Part shown: one piece after another, positions 1 to 9,717 of the stretch
How the letters are laid out: each line of letters starts with the position of its first letter
How positions within the stretch are numbered: position 1 is the first letter of the stretch
The notes under the pieces: model-generated
Told to the model about the DNA's origin: nothing
Seen by the model: only the letters and a program-made list of their open reading frames with translations
Databases searched by the model: none
Position numbers and translations under genes: made by a program
Assembly (NCBI GenBank): GCA_014621425.1
Contig: JAANBB010000518.1
Location: 1 to 25,304 of the forward strand
Direction: 5' to 3'
DNA length: 25,304 nucleotides
Source: Cylindrodendrum hubeiense
Taxonomy: Eukaryota > Ascomycota > Sordariomycetes > Hypocreales > Nectriaceae

Positions 1-236
1 CTGCAGCGGCGTGAGGCGCAGATACATCTTGAGGGTCTGCTCGCCGAGGAGCTTCACCGACGTGATGATGCGGTTGACGAAGGGGCCATGGCTCGAGGGC
101 GCGCGAGCGGGTTGGACAGGCGACGGCGGGCAGCGGCGGCAGAGGATGACCACGGTGGAAGCGAGGGAGAAGGCGACGAGCCGCGCGATGGCGAGAGGGC
201 CAGGGCCTGGGCGGCAGATTGGTAGTCGGCAGGCAT
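1..236 (-). CDS. tvp38: Tvp38-like Golgi membrane protein, N-terminal part only (runs off the left edge), with a frame break
   Basis: Tvp38 belongs to the SNARE-associated/DedA-type Golgi membrane proteins that act in vesicle traffic. The ATG is at 236-234 and opens with MPADYQSAAQALALSPSR, which matches the start I know for fungal Tvp38 proteins, followed by a Ser/Pro-rich stretch and RRRLSNPLAR. That frame stops at 56-54. A second frame, open from about 237 to the window edge, reads SSHGPFVNRIITSVKLLG and then TLKMYLRLTPLQ, which resembles the 'RLTPLQ' segment just before the first membrane helix of the family. The two halves join if one base is missing near the GGG at 97-99. No plausible intron fits between them. 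The membrane helices lie beyond the window. Family assignment rests on the N-terminus and the RLTPLQ segment, so it is likely but not certain. Confidence 0.7.
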
Positions 237-245
237 CCTAGCTTC

Positions 246-271
246 TGTGCGTGTGTGCGTGTGTGTGTGTA
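246..271. repeat. (TG)n/(CG) microsatellite upstream of the Tvp38-like start
   Basis: Alternating TG and CG dinucleotides run for about 26 bp, directly upstream of the minus-strand ATG at 236. It probably lies in the 5' leader or core promoter of that gene. Confidence 0.8.
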
Positions 272-809
272 TTGGGCGGAATCTGGCTGAGGGATGGTCG
301 TCAGTCGCGAAACGTCGAGGCTGCTCCCGTCCTGGCTGGCTGTGCAATTGTTGGGTGAAGGGCCGGGGCTACGCTGCCATGCTGATGCGAAGCTGGTCTG
401 GAAACGGCGTCGGAAGGCGCGGAGGGACGACGACGATGCCGGAGGAGTCGGACGAGGGTGCGCTGGGAGCGGGAGCTAGCGATTGCAGGGCTGGCAGAAC
501 GCGGCGACGAAGCTGTCGGACCGTGACGAATGCTGGATGGGCTGGCGGAAGGACGACGGATGGACGACGGATGGAGAGACCGGCAAGGGATGGTGGCGGT
601 GATAACGGGATGAAGCAGTCGACGCTGAAGGATGGGGGGGAGTGAGACACGCAGCCCGTGGCTGGATGGATTGGATGGATTGGATCGAGTCTATTCGTTT
701 GCATGACGTCCCGGCCGCTGCTAGTGTCAGCACCCTCTGAGGCTTGTACAGCTTGTATGGCTTGTACGAAGCCTGCGCCCCGGCCCCACCAAAGCCTCCC
801 GAGCAGTAG

Positions 810-836
810 GTAGGTACGGAGTACATCTGTACCTAC
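810..836. repeat. 8 bp inverted repeat GTAGGTAC/GTACCTAC
   Basis: GTAGGTAC at 810-817 and its exact reverse complement GTACCTAC at 829-836 are separated by 11 bp. The left arm overlaps a TAGGTAGG stretch. Related TAGG-rich words occur at 1017-1030, 7634-7643 and 24887-24912. No function is evident. Confidence 0.7.
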
Positions 837-1177
837 GCGTCAATGCCAGGGCACTGCACGGCCCAGGTACCTGGCTACCCACGCTACGCCCTGCTAAAGC
901 TTAGCCCGTGGTGCCTATAAGCACAAGGCATATAGGGCTATGTACAAGACAGCGGGCGTGCATGGACATGGCTCCGACGCAGATCAAACCACCATCCATC
1001 CCGCTGCTACTACCAAAGGTAGGTAGGTAAGGTACGTAGTACAGTACACAGAATCCCACCCCCTCGTCGTGGCATTGTATACATGTCCTCTCAGTGGAAA
1101 CGGCAAGTCAACCAACGAGCTGCATGTTTATATGGGAAATTTTGCTTTACGATTTTACTGCTTTCTATCTCGAGTGG

Positions 1178-3502
1178 TCATCGCCGCCCGCTGGGTCCCT
1201 TGGGCGGATCTCGCACGAGCAGCCTCACTTTGCCGTCGCCGATCTCGACGCCCTGGCTCAGGATGTCAACCTCTTCCTCCTCTTCTTCCTCCTCCTCCTC
1301 CTCCTTATCCTCGTCTGCCCCGTTCTCGCGAGCGAGCGACTTGTCCCAGCTGCGGGCGTCGATGCCCAGGATGCCTCCCATGTTGTTGCGGTCTCCCGGC
1401 ACCGAGAACTCCCGGTATGCGTAACGCCACTCGTTGAGGAAGTTGCGGATCGCCCTGCCCACCTTGTCTTTCCCGTTCTTACTGTGGTGCCCAGACCCGG
1501 TGATGGCGTAGATGGCTCGAGACTCCTTGCTGTTCTCCATGAGCACCTTTTCCAGGTACTCGACAGCCTCCTCGGGGTGCAGCCCGTGCAGGTCGACATA
1601 GAGCTCCAGCCCGTTCGTGTTGCCCCTGTTGCGCTCTTCGTACAACTCTCGCGCTGCCTCCCGGTGCGCCTTTCGCATCAAGTCGTTCTCGCTCTGTCCT
1701 CGCAGGCTGAGAGCTTTGGCCGCCCTGGCGTCATTGCGGTTCCAGGCTTGCGCAGCACTAATCCCACCAGTTAGCTTGGCTTGCAGAGTGTCAGTCTTGT
1801 TGAGAAACAAACCTTTGCAAAAACTTGTTACGAAGGCCGCCGTGCTTGATAGCCTCTTGGCGTGCCTTCAGGTATGCTTTGTTGGCCCGCTCTCCCGTCT
1901 CGAGCCAGGGAATGTGCTTCGGACTGGGGATTGCCTGAGCTGCAGGACTGTTCTCTCCATTCCGCTGTCCCGTTGCGATACCATTCCGCCCAACCTTCTT
2001 AGACTCGGGACGAGGGGATCCAGGGACCGGGGCCGGAGTCATCTTGACAATATCGGCCAGCGAGCTCGGGGCAAAGTTCTCCTTGTGTCCATGACCGTGA
2101 CCACCACGCTTGCCGTGGTGTTTCTTGCCCTGCTTGGCGGAAGCGGACCCCAAAGAGGGGAAAGCATCATTGTCGTCAAAGGCCGGTGCAGAGGCTCCCG
2201 AATCCCTAGTTTGGTGTCGGCTGCCGGGCCGAGATCGTGAGCGAGGGCTTTCTGTACCATGGAAATGCTTCAACCCGGGTGGTGGAGTGATGCCAACAGA
2301 TGGAAGGTTCAGGCCCCCAACAAAGGCACTCAATTGCTCCGGAGTTCCGGGTTGGAGAGACGGGAACGAGTTGAGGTCACCCAGTTGTAGACTCCCCTGT
2401 CCCTTGATTGGCGGAGTGCTAGCTCCGTCAAGAGCAAGTTTGTTCATGAGCTTTGCGGGATCGTGCGAAAAGATGCACGTTTCTCCAGCCAAGCAGTTTC
2501 CCATCACCCAGTACCTAAAGGGGCAACTTGTTAGAATATGCATCCAACACTCGATCAGACAAATTGACTTACTTGCAGAGGTGGTTGCTGAGGTCATGGC
2601 TAAAGCGACAGTCTGCACGAAGACACTGGCCCGTGGACATGTAGAACTTGCAAATGACCCCAGACTTTTGCTGTCCAAGAGGCGTGCTGGGGCGGCTATT
2701 GGGGGATACGGATTTTCCAATCAGAACGTTCTTGGGTTCTTCTGATGCAGCCAAGGTACCGTCTTGGGCCTGGCTCTCCATGATGGACACGATAGTCGCA
2801 CTCAGATCGTATCCGTGCAGCGCCAACGCGGCCTCAATCTCCTCGTCAGTCCTGGCTTGGCCGAGGATAGAGCGAAGCATGTCATACGGCGACATGTCGG
2901 ATGACTGGGCGGACACGGAGGAGAACTCAGGGGCGGCAGCATTCAGACCGCTCGAGGTGCCGACGGACGAGGTAACGCTAGCAGCATCGTCACTGACGAG
3001 CCACTCAACATTCTCGGTTTGGTATTCGCCCAGGATCTCGGTGGCAGGGGTCGGATCGCTGGCGAACTCGTACGCGTTCAGGTTGGGACTATGGGGGGAT
3101 CACGGGGGTCGCAAGGGCCAGGCGTGGCGAGGCTCGTGGAGACGAAAATGGCGAGGCCGTGGATGACTTGGCTCGCCCAAAAGAAGAGGGGACGAAACCT
3201 GGAGGAGCAAGCGGGCTCACGGCGAGCCTTGGAGACCCAGAAAGGGGAGTTGGCGAGCCGCGCCATGAGGCTGGGGAGGGACGTCGGAGTATGGTCTGGC
3301 GGATAGGCGGCGGCGACGTGGAGCTCCCGCCGCCATCGCGATAGCGCCACAGAGCATCCAGGATGGCGTTGTCGAGCGAGGTGCCGGTCAGCGACGTCTC
3401 CTTGCGAAAAAGGTCCTCTAGTTTGTCCGTCTTGTCCTCGTCCTCAAGCGTGAGATCTTGCAGGATGGGCAAGCACATCTCGTAGTGCTCGTCGGACACC
3501 AT
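1178..3502 (-). CDS. CUE-like / tandem CCCH zinc finger / DUF1771-Smr domain protein (probable RNA-binding endonuclease), one apparent frameshift
   Basis: Exons on the minus strand are 3502-2573, 2514-1813 and 1757-1178, giving about 736 aa after one base is discounted. Introns are 58 bp (2515-2572, GTAAGT) and 55 bp (1758-1812, branch CTAAC). Domains in order: a low-complexity Ser/Pro N-terminus; a CUE-like helix bundle around residues 204-243; CCCH finger 1 at about 284-302 (C-X8-C-X4-C-X3-H); CCCH finger 2 at about 309-327, split by intron 1; a disordered linker with FPSL motifs; DUF1771 at about 545-588; and a Smr domain with VDLHG (598-602) and TGSGHHS (630-636). An Asp/Glu run follows near the C-terminus. 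Smr nucleases such as Cue2/NONU-1 cut mRNA on stalled ribosomes, so a no-go-decay role is plausible but inferred. The frame breaks in a run of six G (3093-3098, plus strand): a TGA and a TAG in the two frames bracket the tract, and five bases restore one reading frame. Confidence 0.88.
1264..1313. repeat. CTC/CTT trinucleotide repeat coding a Glu/Asp run
   Basis: The plus strand is a run of CCTCTTCCT-type triplets. On the minus strand it encodes the acidic DEDKEEEE...EEVDI stretch just after the Smr domain. The tract keeps frame and probably varies in length between isolates. Confidence 0.8.
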
Positions 3503-5819
3503 GGTCGGGACGCGGGCCCCTGGCGAGGGGATCGATTATTACGTGGAGAGGGGATGCGGTGGGCGGAATCTAAGGATCTAGGGATCGGAAGACGGGCAAA
3601 GATGGCGCGACGAAGCGGAGGAGGAGCGAAGCTGGTGCGGCGAATGAAGATGGACCGCGGAAGGATCGATCTATAGGGGAGTGTCGTGGCCTGGCGGAGC
3701 AGGTCAAAAGAAGGGAGGAGAGGCTGTCTCGAGCTATGGTCAGCCTGGCTTCAGTGGCCGGGGACGCGGCAGCGCGGAGAAGAAGGGGACCAGAGCAAGT
3801 GGAGAGGCGGAGCGCGAGTTAGAGCAGACGCAAACCGGAGCGCACTTACGGATGGATGCAATATAAAAAATAAAAAGAAGCGAAAGCAACAAGGAAAAAA
3901 GAAGGGGACAATGGCAAACGAAGAATGCAACGAGCAGAATGCAACGGGAGCGAAGCGCGCGCACGGAGAGGAAGGGGAGGAGGGAGGAGGGAGGATTGTC
4001 GGCGGTTGAAGGAGGATGGGAGAGGTGATGCTGAGGGATGCTTGATGATGCAAGACCGAACGACGGACCAGGACGGGCTTCACATGGGTTATGGTTACGG
4101 GAACCCCCCCACTGTGTCTCCCCCCTCTCTAAGGAAAAATACAGGTAATAAGACGCCGGGCGAGAGTTAATTACTGGCGAGACGAGGTAGGTGGTACTTG
4201 GTAGATTGCATGAGAGATTGTCGGTGACACTAAGGCGAGCGACGCGAATGAGCAATGCGGAGGCTGCGGCGCCCAGCTCTGTCGCTCACGATTGGCGATG
4301 GTCTCGTCGACAAGCTCGCCTCAGACGTGATCCGGAGGCTTCTCGTCGTCTTGTTGGGGCGTCAGCGCAGCGCACCTCAGCTGATAGCGACGGATGGGAG
4401 GCCAGGTATCCAGATGATGGAGGGGGACAGCGCTCAACAACAGGAGAGCGACGGCGCCGGTGTGATCCAGTGAGCGTGAGAGACAGCTGATGTACCCTGT
4501 ACCTCCTGGAGCTAGATTGTTACAGGCCGAGATACCTGCCACCTGCCCACAGGCCACCCATCCACACGGCTACGGGCTACCCATCCACATGGCCACGGGC
4601 TACGGGCTACCGGCCACTGGGGCCAGCTCGTACGGAGACGCCTGTTGCAGCTCCAGCTTCAGCTCCAGCCGAAAAGGCGACGTTCCGCCACCCACTCACC
4701 GCGACGTCGCATCACTCACCCCCTCCGGCGGGCACCCTTCAGCGGACAGAGTGCCCTGTAACTTTAGGGGCACGCGCCGGCGCCTGCGGGAGCCTCCCAC
4801 CATCCCACCCCGTCCATTGGAGTGCCACCGCACCTGGGCGCCTGTCGGGGTGTTGTATCCCGCAGGCATTGGATGGTCCCCATGTGACGAGAGCGTGAGA
4901 GAGAGGGAACGGTGACGGAGCGTCCCCTCAGCGCTTGCCAATCTTAGTAACCACGGGGATTCATTCTCCAGACTCTGCATCTGAACTAGCACTCATCCAC
5001 CTTTCAATACCACGGTGGATATCTAATTGATGACCAGGGTCAACTGTGGGCTTGGCGCTCTCCAGCGCCGCCTCTTTTCTTCCACGTTACAGTGGGCAGT
5101 TGGGCCTTCGAATATCCTCTTTGCTCCCAATTGACTCGTCCCTCTTGGGCCGGATCCTTCAGAGTAAACTCGCATTGGATGCCAATACCCTCTTGGTGGA
5201 TATTTGGTCACAATGTGACATGTCTCCATCGTAAGGACATACTGACATGCATAGTAATTAGGTGGGGAGTAACAGCACCCAGTATACTCCGTAATCACCC
5301 CACGTTGGCTCCCGTTCTTGGGACAACCCCCTGTCGACATCAACTTCGAGACCCCTATTAATGCAAGCCCGCAAAAGAAAGAACTACAATGCAGTGTCTT
5401 TCTTTGAACCACCCATCTATTCCATCTATTCAGTGACGCAATCGATCCGAACAATTGGAATGAATTTGTCTTGGCCCTTTGCTTGAAAATAAGGCTCCCG
5501 CATTCCTACCCTTTCACCCCTCTTTACCATCCATATATCGTCCCCATCTCTTCCCGTGTCTTGAGACGGATCATGTCATGGCATTTTGGTTCTCGACTGA
5601 TGGTGGGTTTGATGAGCCTCATGATCATGGGACTCGCACGATCAACCAGGGAGGAACATTAATCGTAGTTTCCGAGCATGCCATTGGTGTTTTATTGTGA
5701 ATATCATAGCATCGGTTGCTCATTGTCATCTTCTTGCTGAGGCGGACAACTCTAGGGTATCTCTTAACAATCGTCTCAAGCCGAAGCTGAACCCGCCTCC
5801 TTTTTTTCTGGGCCCCTCT
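3503..5819. other. 2.3 kb without a recognised gene; promoter and leader of the CCCH/Smr gene at its left end
   Basis: Read on the minus strand, 3503-4150 is pyrimidine-rich, as fungal leaders often are. It contains a GTAAGT (minus, 3849-3844) that could be the donor of a 5'UTR intron. From 4550 to 4620 the words CACGG and CTACGGGCTAC repeat imperfectly. From about 5000 the base composition becomes less GC-rich and short ORFs appear on both strands (for example plus 5479-5700 and minus 5023-5454), none recognisable. The part nearest 5820 may contain the unalignable tail of the decayed JmjC gene. Confidence 0.5.
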
Positions 5820-6432
5820 CTGCCACCACCTACTTGGGACGTGGAGAATCCCTCCTGTCTTGGAGATACCCTCGAAACACTGGGGCAATTATCGCGCCTC
5901 CTCGTGGAACGTACGTAGTCACTCGGCAATACTTAGCAACGCCGTCACCTCGTAGCTGTCTCGTGACACGTAGACGCCCACAACCTGGCCCGTGGAGAGA
6001 AACATGATCCAGTACCTGACCCCTGGATCACCGCGTTCCAAGCATTTGCCGCATTGGAATCTAAGTGGAAGGTTGAGAGGCTTCACTCAGGCCCAATAAC
6101 CAACCACGATGGACAGTTCGGTCATCTTCGAGAACCTCGACCATATCGGGATAAAAATAAAATAAAAGACAGTCTTCAATGTGCCGCTCGGGGTTTGGGT
6201 CCCACTGAGATGCCCATCTTCTCTATGATTTCGCGACCAACCAGATACAAGGGGCCCTCGTCCTTGCTGTCCTTCATGTAGTTACACTGAACTATGACAA
6301 AACCATATGACCACAGGCAGAGGGTCGATGGAGGACGTCATGCAATCAATCGGAACCCCTTGCCCATCTGGAGCAGGTAACCCAAGAACAGTTGAGCGCC
6401 AATATGATTGCTTAGCGGGATCGACTTGTTAT

Positions 6433-6462
6433 CCTTGGGAGACCTTGGGAGACCTTGGGAGA
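6433..6462. repeat. Three exact tandem copies of a 10 bp unit inside the JmjC relic
   Basis: CCTTGGGAGA is repeated three times head to tail. It lies between the F-box block and the WRSTVLG block of the decayed gene, where the reading frame changes. Confidence 0.95.
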
Positions 6463-6830
6463 CGAAATGATCTCGCGTTAGTTTCAGCCCCGTTTAGCAG
6501 TTTATAGACACCTCAGGAACTCAGAAACTAGGCATTTACGGGTGACTCAACCAGTGGGAGTCAAAAGAGGAGTGTGAGGCGCGGAGTTAAGCTTTCCGGA
6601 GAAACAGAGCCTTCAATAATTTGTCCGAGTGGCAAAATGCATACAGGAACTTGCAGGAGTGGCCAATGTCGAAGAGCCCAGGGGTATCAAAATGTTCCAG
6701 GATGAGCATCATGGCATCGTCTGGCAATACTTCTAGGTTCTAGACTTGGATGGGCCTGCGAGCATTCCGGCCTCTGAGGAGAAATTGGTTGCCTAGAGGT
6801 TTGAGTCCCCAGGGTTGCGGAGGAATGAGG

Positions 6831-6859
6831 TCAGCCTTCAACTCAGCCTTCAACTCAGC
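6831..6859. repeat. 12 bp tandem duplication (TCAGCCTTCAAC)
   Basis: Two and a half copies of the unit occur. On the minus strand they encode the repeated AELKAELKAD of the N-terminal part of the F-box/JmjC relic. The unit is a multiple of three, so it keeps frame. Confidence 0.9.
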
Positions 6860-6931
6860 TACATCAGCTGTCCTGTCACACAGCGAGCTGTGGTGGCGAG
6901 TATAGTCCTCCGACGGCACAGCAGACGGCAT

Positions 6932-8122
6932 CGTGGTGTTGGTGTGCAGGAGCAAGAGGACGAAGAAGGGGCAACAAATACCCAGCTTGTCACACAAGCG
7001 AACAAAAAGGCAGGGGTATCAGATATCCAGGAATCCAAGGCCAATTAGAAGGATAGTCCCTGAGGACCCATGGGATCCAAGGCTGGGCGTGGGGAGTGAT
7101 GAACCGTACGATGGTCATGGTTATAGTGGGACTGGAGTGATTCCGGGCGCAGCGTAGCGTAGCACAGCGCAGGGCGGACGAAGTGGTAGAGCGAATCTGG
7201 GCGAGAGAGAAAATCGCCTGAGGAATGAGTGGATAGCACCAGAGGCGGAAACAAGTCTAGAGCCGCATGGAGATTGCTGGTAGCAGCACCAGATTGGGAT
7301 CGGGCGACGGGAAGTTTTTGTGAATCATAACTGACTCATCGATCCTTGCTCACAAGATATCGTAGAGTCATGGCAGCATGAGGAGGGAGTCACTCGTTCA
7401 GGCGCTCACACAGAAGCTCCTACCACAGCGCGCACACACACACGCGCAAAATGGCTGAAGAAAAAAAAACCAGGCGGCGGGGCACATTTGCGGCGGAGGC
7501 GGCGGTGGTGGTGGTGGAGGGGCAACAATGACAGCAGCGGGCAGCGAGAGGGAGAGAGAAAAAAAAAAAGATTCCCCTCAACGCTTGGTCTTAGGCCACT
7601 AAAGAGAGCGAAAAAAAAACCCTGCAGGCGATAGGTAGGTACCTGATCAGGGGGCGCTGTGGCATGTGCGGTACCTCCAAGGAGGGGCGCAGAGGGGCGT
7701 GGGACAGTGGGACAGTGGGAGAGTGACAAAGTGGGAGGAGGTACCCTAATCATCTGCCCCACTACTCGCCCACCAGTCGCCCACCACTTGCCCCAGCCTC
7801 AATGATTGGCTGCGTGTTTTCGAAGTAAGCAGGCGGGCAGCAAAGAAAAAATACTGCCTCCGCGCCGCCCCTCATCGACTTTTTTTTTCTCTTCTCCCAT
7901 CCTGCATCAAGACTTCAAACGATATCCATCTTCTCCTTCCTAGATCCCGTCGTCTCTCCTTCTTGTGAGAGCGTTTAGATCTAGTCGAATACCCAGCTTC
8001 TTTTCACGCCCGGCGCAGTCTTCTTCGAAGCCTGCCCTCTTTGTTCAACCCGCCGCCCCGCGCTTTATCAACATCTGGATTGAGCTGTGCTTAATCTAGA
8101 TCCCCCCGCCTCCTCCGCGAAT
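6932..8122 (+). promoter_or_regulatory. Upstream region and pyrimidine-rich leader of eIF4A
   Basis: No gene is recognised between the JmjC relic and the eIF4A start. Purine/A-runs occur at 7457-7620. A TAGGTAGGTAC word is at about 7633-7643 and an ATTGG (CCAAT reversed) near 7805. From about 7878 a poly-T tract leads into a CT-rich stretch with CATCC/CTTCTC words up to the ATG at 8123. Such pyrimidine tracts typically mark the core promoter and leader of strongly expressed fungal genes. No TATA box is convincing. The exact transcription start cannot be read from the sequence. Confidence 0.5.
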
Positions 8123-9717
8123 ATGGCTACCGAAAAGGGACTCGAAGACGTCCCCGAGGGTAAGTTCTATCCTTCTCCGCCCTGCCCAGCTCGATATCAC
8201 CCAGTTTGCGCGCCCTCGACCGTGTTTGGGACGCTGCCCGCTCGACGCCCTGTCGTGGGGTTGGACTGGTGGTGCCCTGCGATATGCCCTGTCGTGCGCT
8301 TTCCCCCCTTGGTGGGCCGCGTCCGCCGCATATCCCACGCATCCCACCGCGGCCCAACATCGCACTCTGCGCCGACACCACAACATCTCTTCATATCTAT
8401 CTGCAACCAGGCGACTGACATGGCTTCTCTACAGGACAGATCGAGTCCAACTATGACCAGTCCGTCGACTCTTTCGATGAGATGGAGCTGAAGGCTGAGC
8501 TTCTCCGAGGTGGTAAGTGCTTCTTCGCCCGCATCCCCACAACCCTTATTCCCGCACGCGGCTCACTCCCTATGCAGTCTACGCCTATGGTTTCGAGCGC
8601 CCCTCTGCTATCCAGCAGCGTGCGATTATGCCCGTCATCAAGGGCCACGATGTCATCGCCCAGGCCCAGTCCGGTACTGGAAAGACTGCCACCTTCTCCA
8701 TTTCCGTTCTCCAGAAGATCGACCCCAACCTGAAGCAGTGCCAGGCTCTGATTCTCGCCCCCACCCGTGAGCTGGCTCAGCAGATTCAGAAGGTCGTTGT
8801 CGCCATCGGTGACTTCATGAACATCGAGTGCCACGCCTGCATTGGTGGAACCAGTGTGCGCGACGACATGAAGGCCCTCCAGGACGGCCCCCAGGTCGTT
8901 GTCGGAACCCCCGGCCGTGTTCACGACATGATCCAGCGTCGCTTCCTCAAGACCGACGGCATGAAGATGTTCGTTCTCGACGAGGCCGATGAGATGCTTT
9001 CTGTAAGAAAAAACCCACCCTTTTGCCACCCGAAACCTCGGTACTAACAATTGTCTTCTTCAGCGTGGTTTCACCGAGCAGATCTACGACATCTTCCAGC
9101 TCCTTCCCCAGTCCACCCAGGTCGTTCTCCTCTCGGCCACCATGCCCCAGGACGTTCTTGAGGTCACCACCAAGTTCATGCGCGACCCCGTCCGTATCCT
9201 GGTCAAGAAGGATGAGCTTACCCTGGAGGGTATCAAGCAGTTCTACATCGCCGTTGAGAAGGAGGAGTGGAAGCTCGACACCCTCTCCGACTTGTACGAG
9301 ACTGTCACCATCACCCAGGCCGTTATCTTCTGCAACACCCGCAGAAAGGTCGACTGGCTCACCGACAAGCTCACTGCCCGTGACTTCACTGTCTCGGCCA
9401 TGCACGGTGACATGGACCAGGCTCAGCGTGACCTGATCATGAAGGAGTTCCGATCCGGATCTTCCCGTGTCCTGATCGCCACCGATCTTCTGGCCCGTGG
9501 TATCGATGTGCAGCAGGTTTCCCTGGTCATCAACTACGACCTTCCCGCCAACCGCGAGAACTACATCCACCGAATTGGTCGTGGTGGTCGTTTCGGCCGA
9601 AAGGGTGTTGCCATCAACTTCGTCACCGCTGACGACGTCCGAATGATGCGTGAGATTGAGCAGTTCTACAGCACTCAGATCGAGGAGATGCCCATGAACG
9701 TCGCCGACCTCATCTAA
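8123..9717 (+). CDS. tif1: ATP-dependent RNA helicase eIF4A (translation initiation factor)
   Basis: Four exons, 8123-8159, 8435-8512, 8578-9002 and 9064-9717, encode 397 aa, the usual eIF4A length. Introns are 275, 65 and 61 bp; the long first intron begins after only 12 codons, a common arrangement in highly expressed fungal genes. The protein starts [13 protein letters not shown]. All DEAD-box motifs are present: Q motif (RPSAIQQ), I (AQSGTGKT), Ia (PTRELAQQ), II (VLDEADEML), III (SAT), IV (VIFCNTR), V ([10 protein letters not shown]) and VI ([13 protein letters not shown]). eIF4A is the helicase of the eIF4F complex and unwinds mRNA leaders in the cytoplasm during cap-dependent initiation. 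Codons are strongly C-ending, consistent with high expression. The gene stands alone, between two decayed genes. Confidence 0.98.

Larger units (their letters stand above)
237..1177. other. Intergenic region: promoter side of the Tvp38-like gene and 3' side of the CCCH/Smr gene
   Basis: I see no credible gene here. The span holds a TG/CG microsatellite at 246-271, an 11 bp direct duplication (GGACGACGGAT twice, about 551-572), a GGATGGATT repeat at about 663-686, and TAGG-type short repeats at 806-816 and 1017-1030. Several ORFs of 60-130 codons cross it, but they overlap each other on both strands, are repeat-driven and resemble nothing I know. Confidence 0.6.
5820..6931 (-). pseudogene. Decayed F-box/JmjC-domain gene (JMJD6-like dioxygenase family)
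   Basis: Reading the minus strand and switching frame gives ordered pieces of one protein. From ATG 6931: an N-terminus with PWGLKPLGNQFL, an in-frame TAG at 6742-6740, then an F-box (LPDDAMMLILEHFDTPGL, then HSCKFLYAFC) ending at TAA 6589-6587. Next come WRSTVLGLPA (frame 2, near 6401), DVLHRPSACGHM (frame 3, from 6339), NYMKDSKDEGPLYLVGREI (back in frame 1, from 6283), WLVIGPE-stop-S, STFHLDSNAANAWNAVIQGS, then in a shifted frame YWIMFLSTGQ and GVYVSRDSYEVTALLSIAE, and finally GGILHVPSRWWQ. JmjC enzymes bind iron with H-x-D and a distal His, usually in a GWWH context. H-L-D is kept, but the distal His reads Gln. At least four frame changes and seven in-frame stops make function very unlikely. 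Intact relatives pair an F-box with a JMJD6-type JmjC domain. Confidence 0.85.

Noticed and set aside
3093..3098. Programmed ribosomal frameshifting in the CCCH/Smr gene
   Set aside because: The tract is a plain C homopolymer without a downstream stimulatory structure that I can see. A one-base sequencing or assembly error, or a recent mutation, is the simpler explanation.
3740..4255. 171-codon minus-strand open frame upstream of the CCCH/Smr gene
   Set aside because: The composition reflects pyrimidine-rich leader/promoter DNA. No motif is seen, and it overlaps other open frames on both strands.
5479..5700. Plus-strand frame ending FWFSTDGGFDEPHDHGTRTI and beyond
   Set aside because: It looks somewhat protein-like, but it lacks an ATG start, is short, has no second block to confirm it, and lies beside the decayed JmjC gene on the opposite strand.
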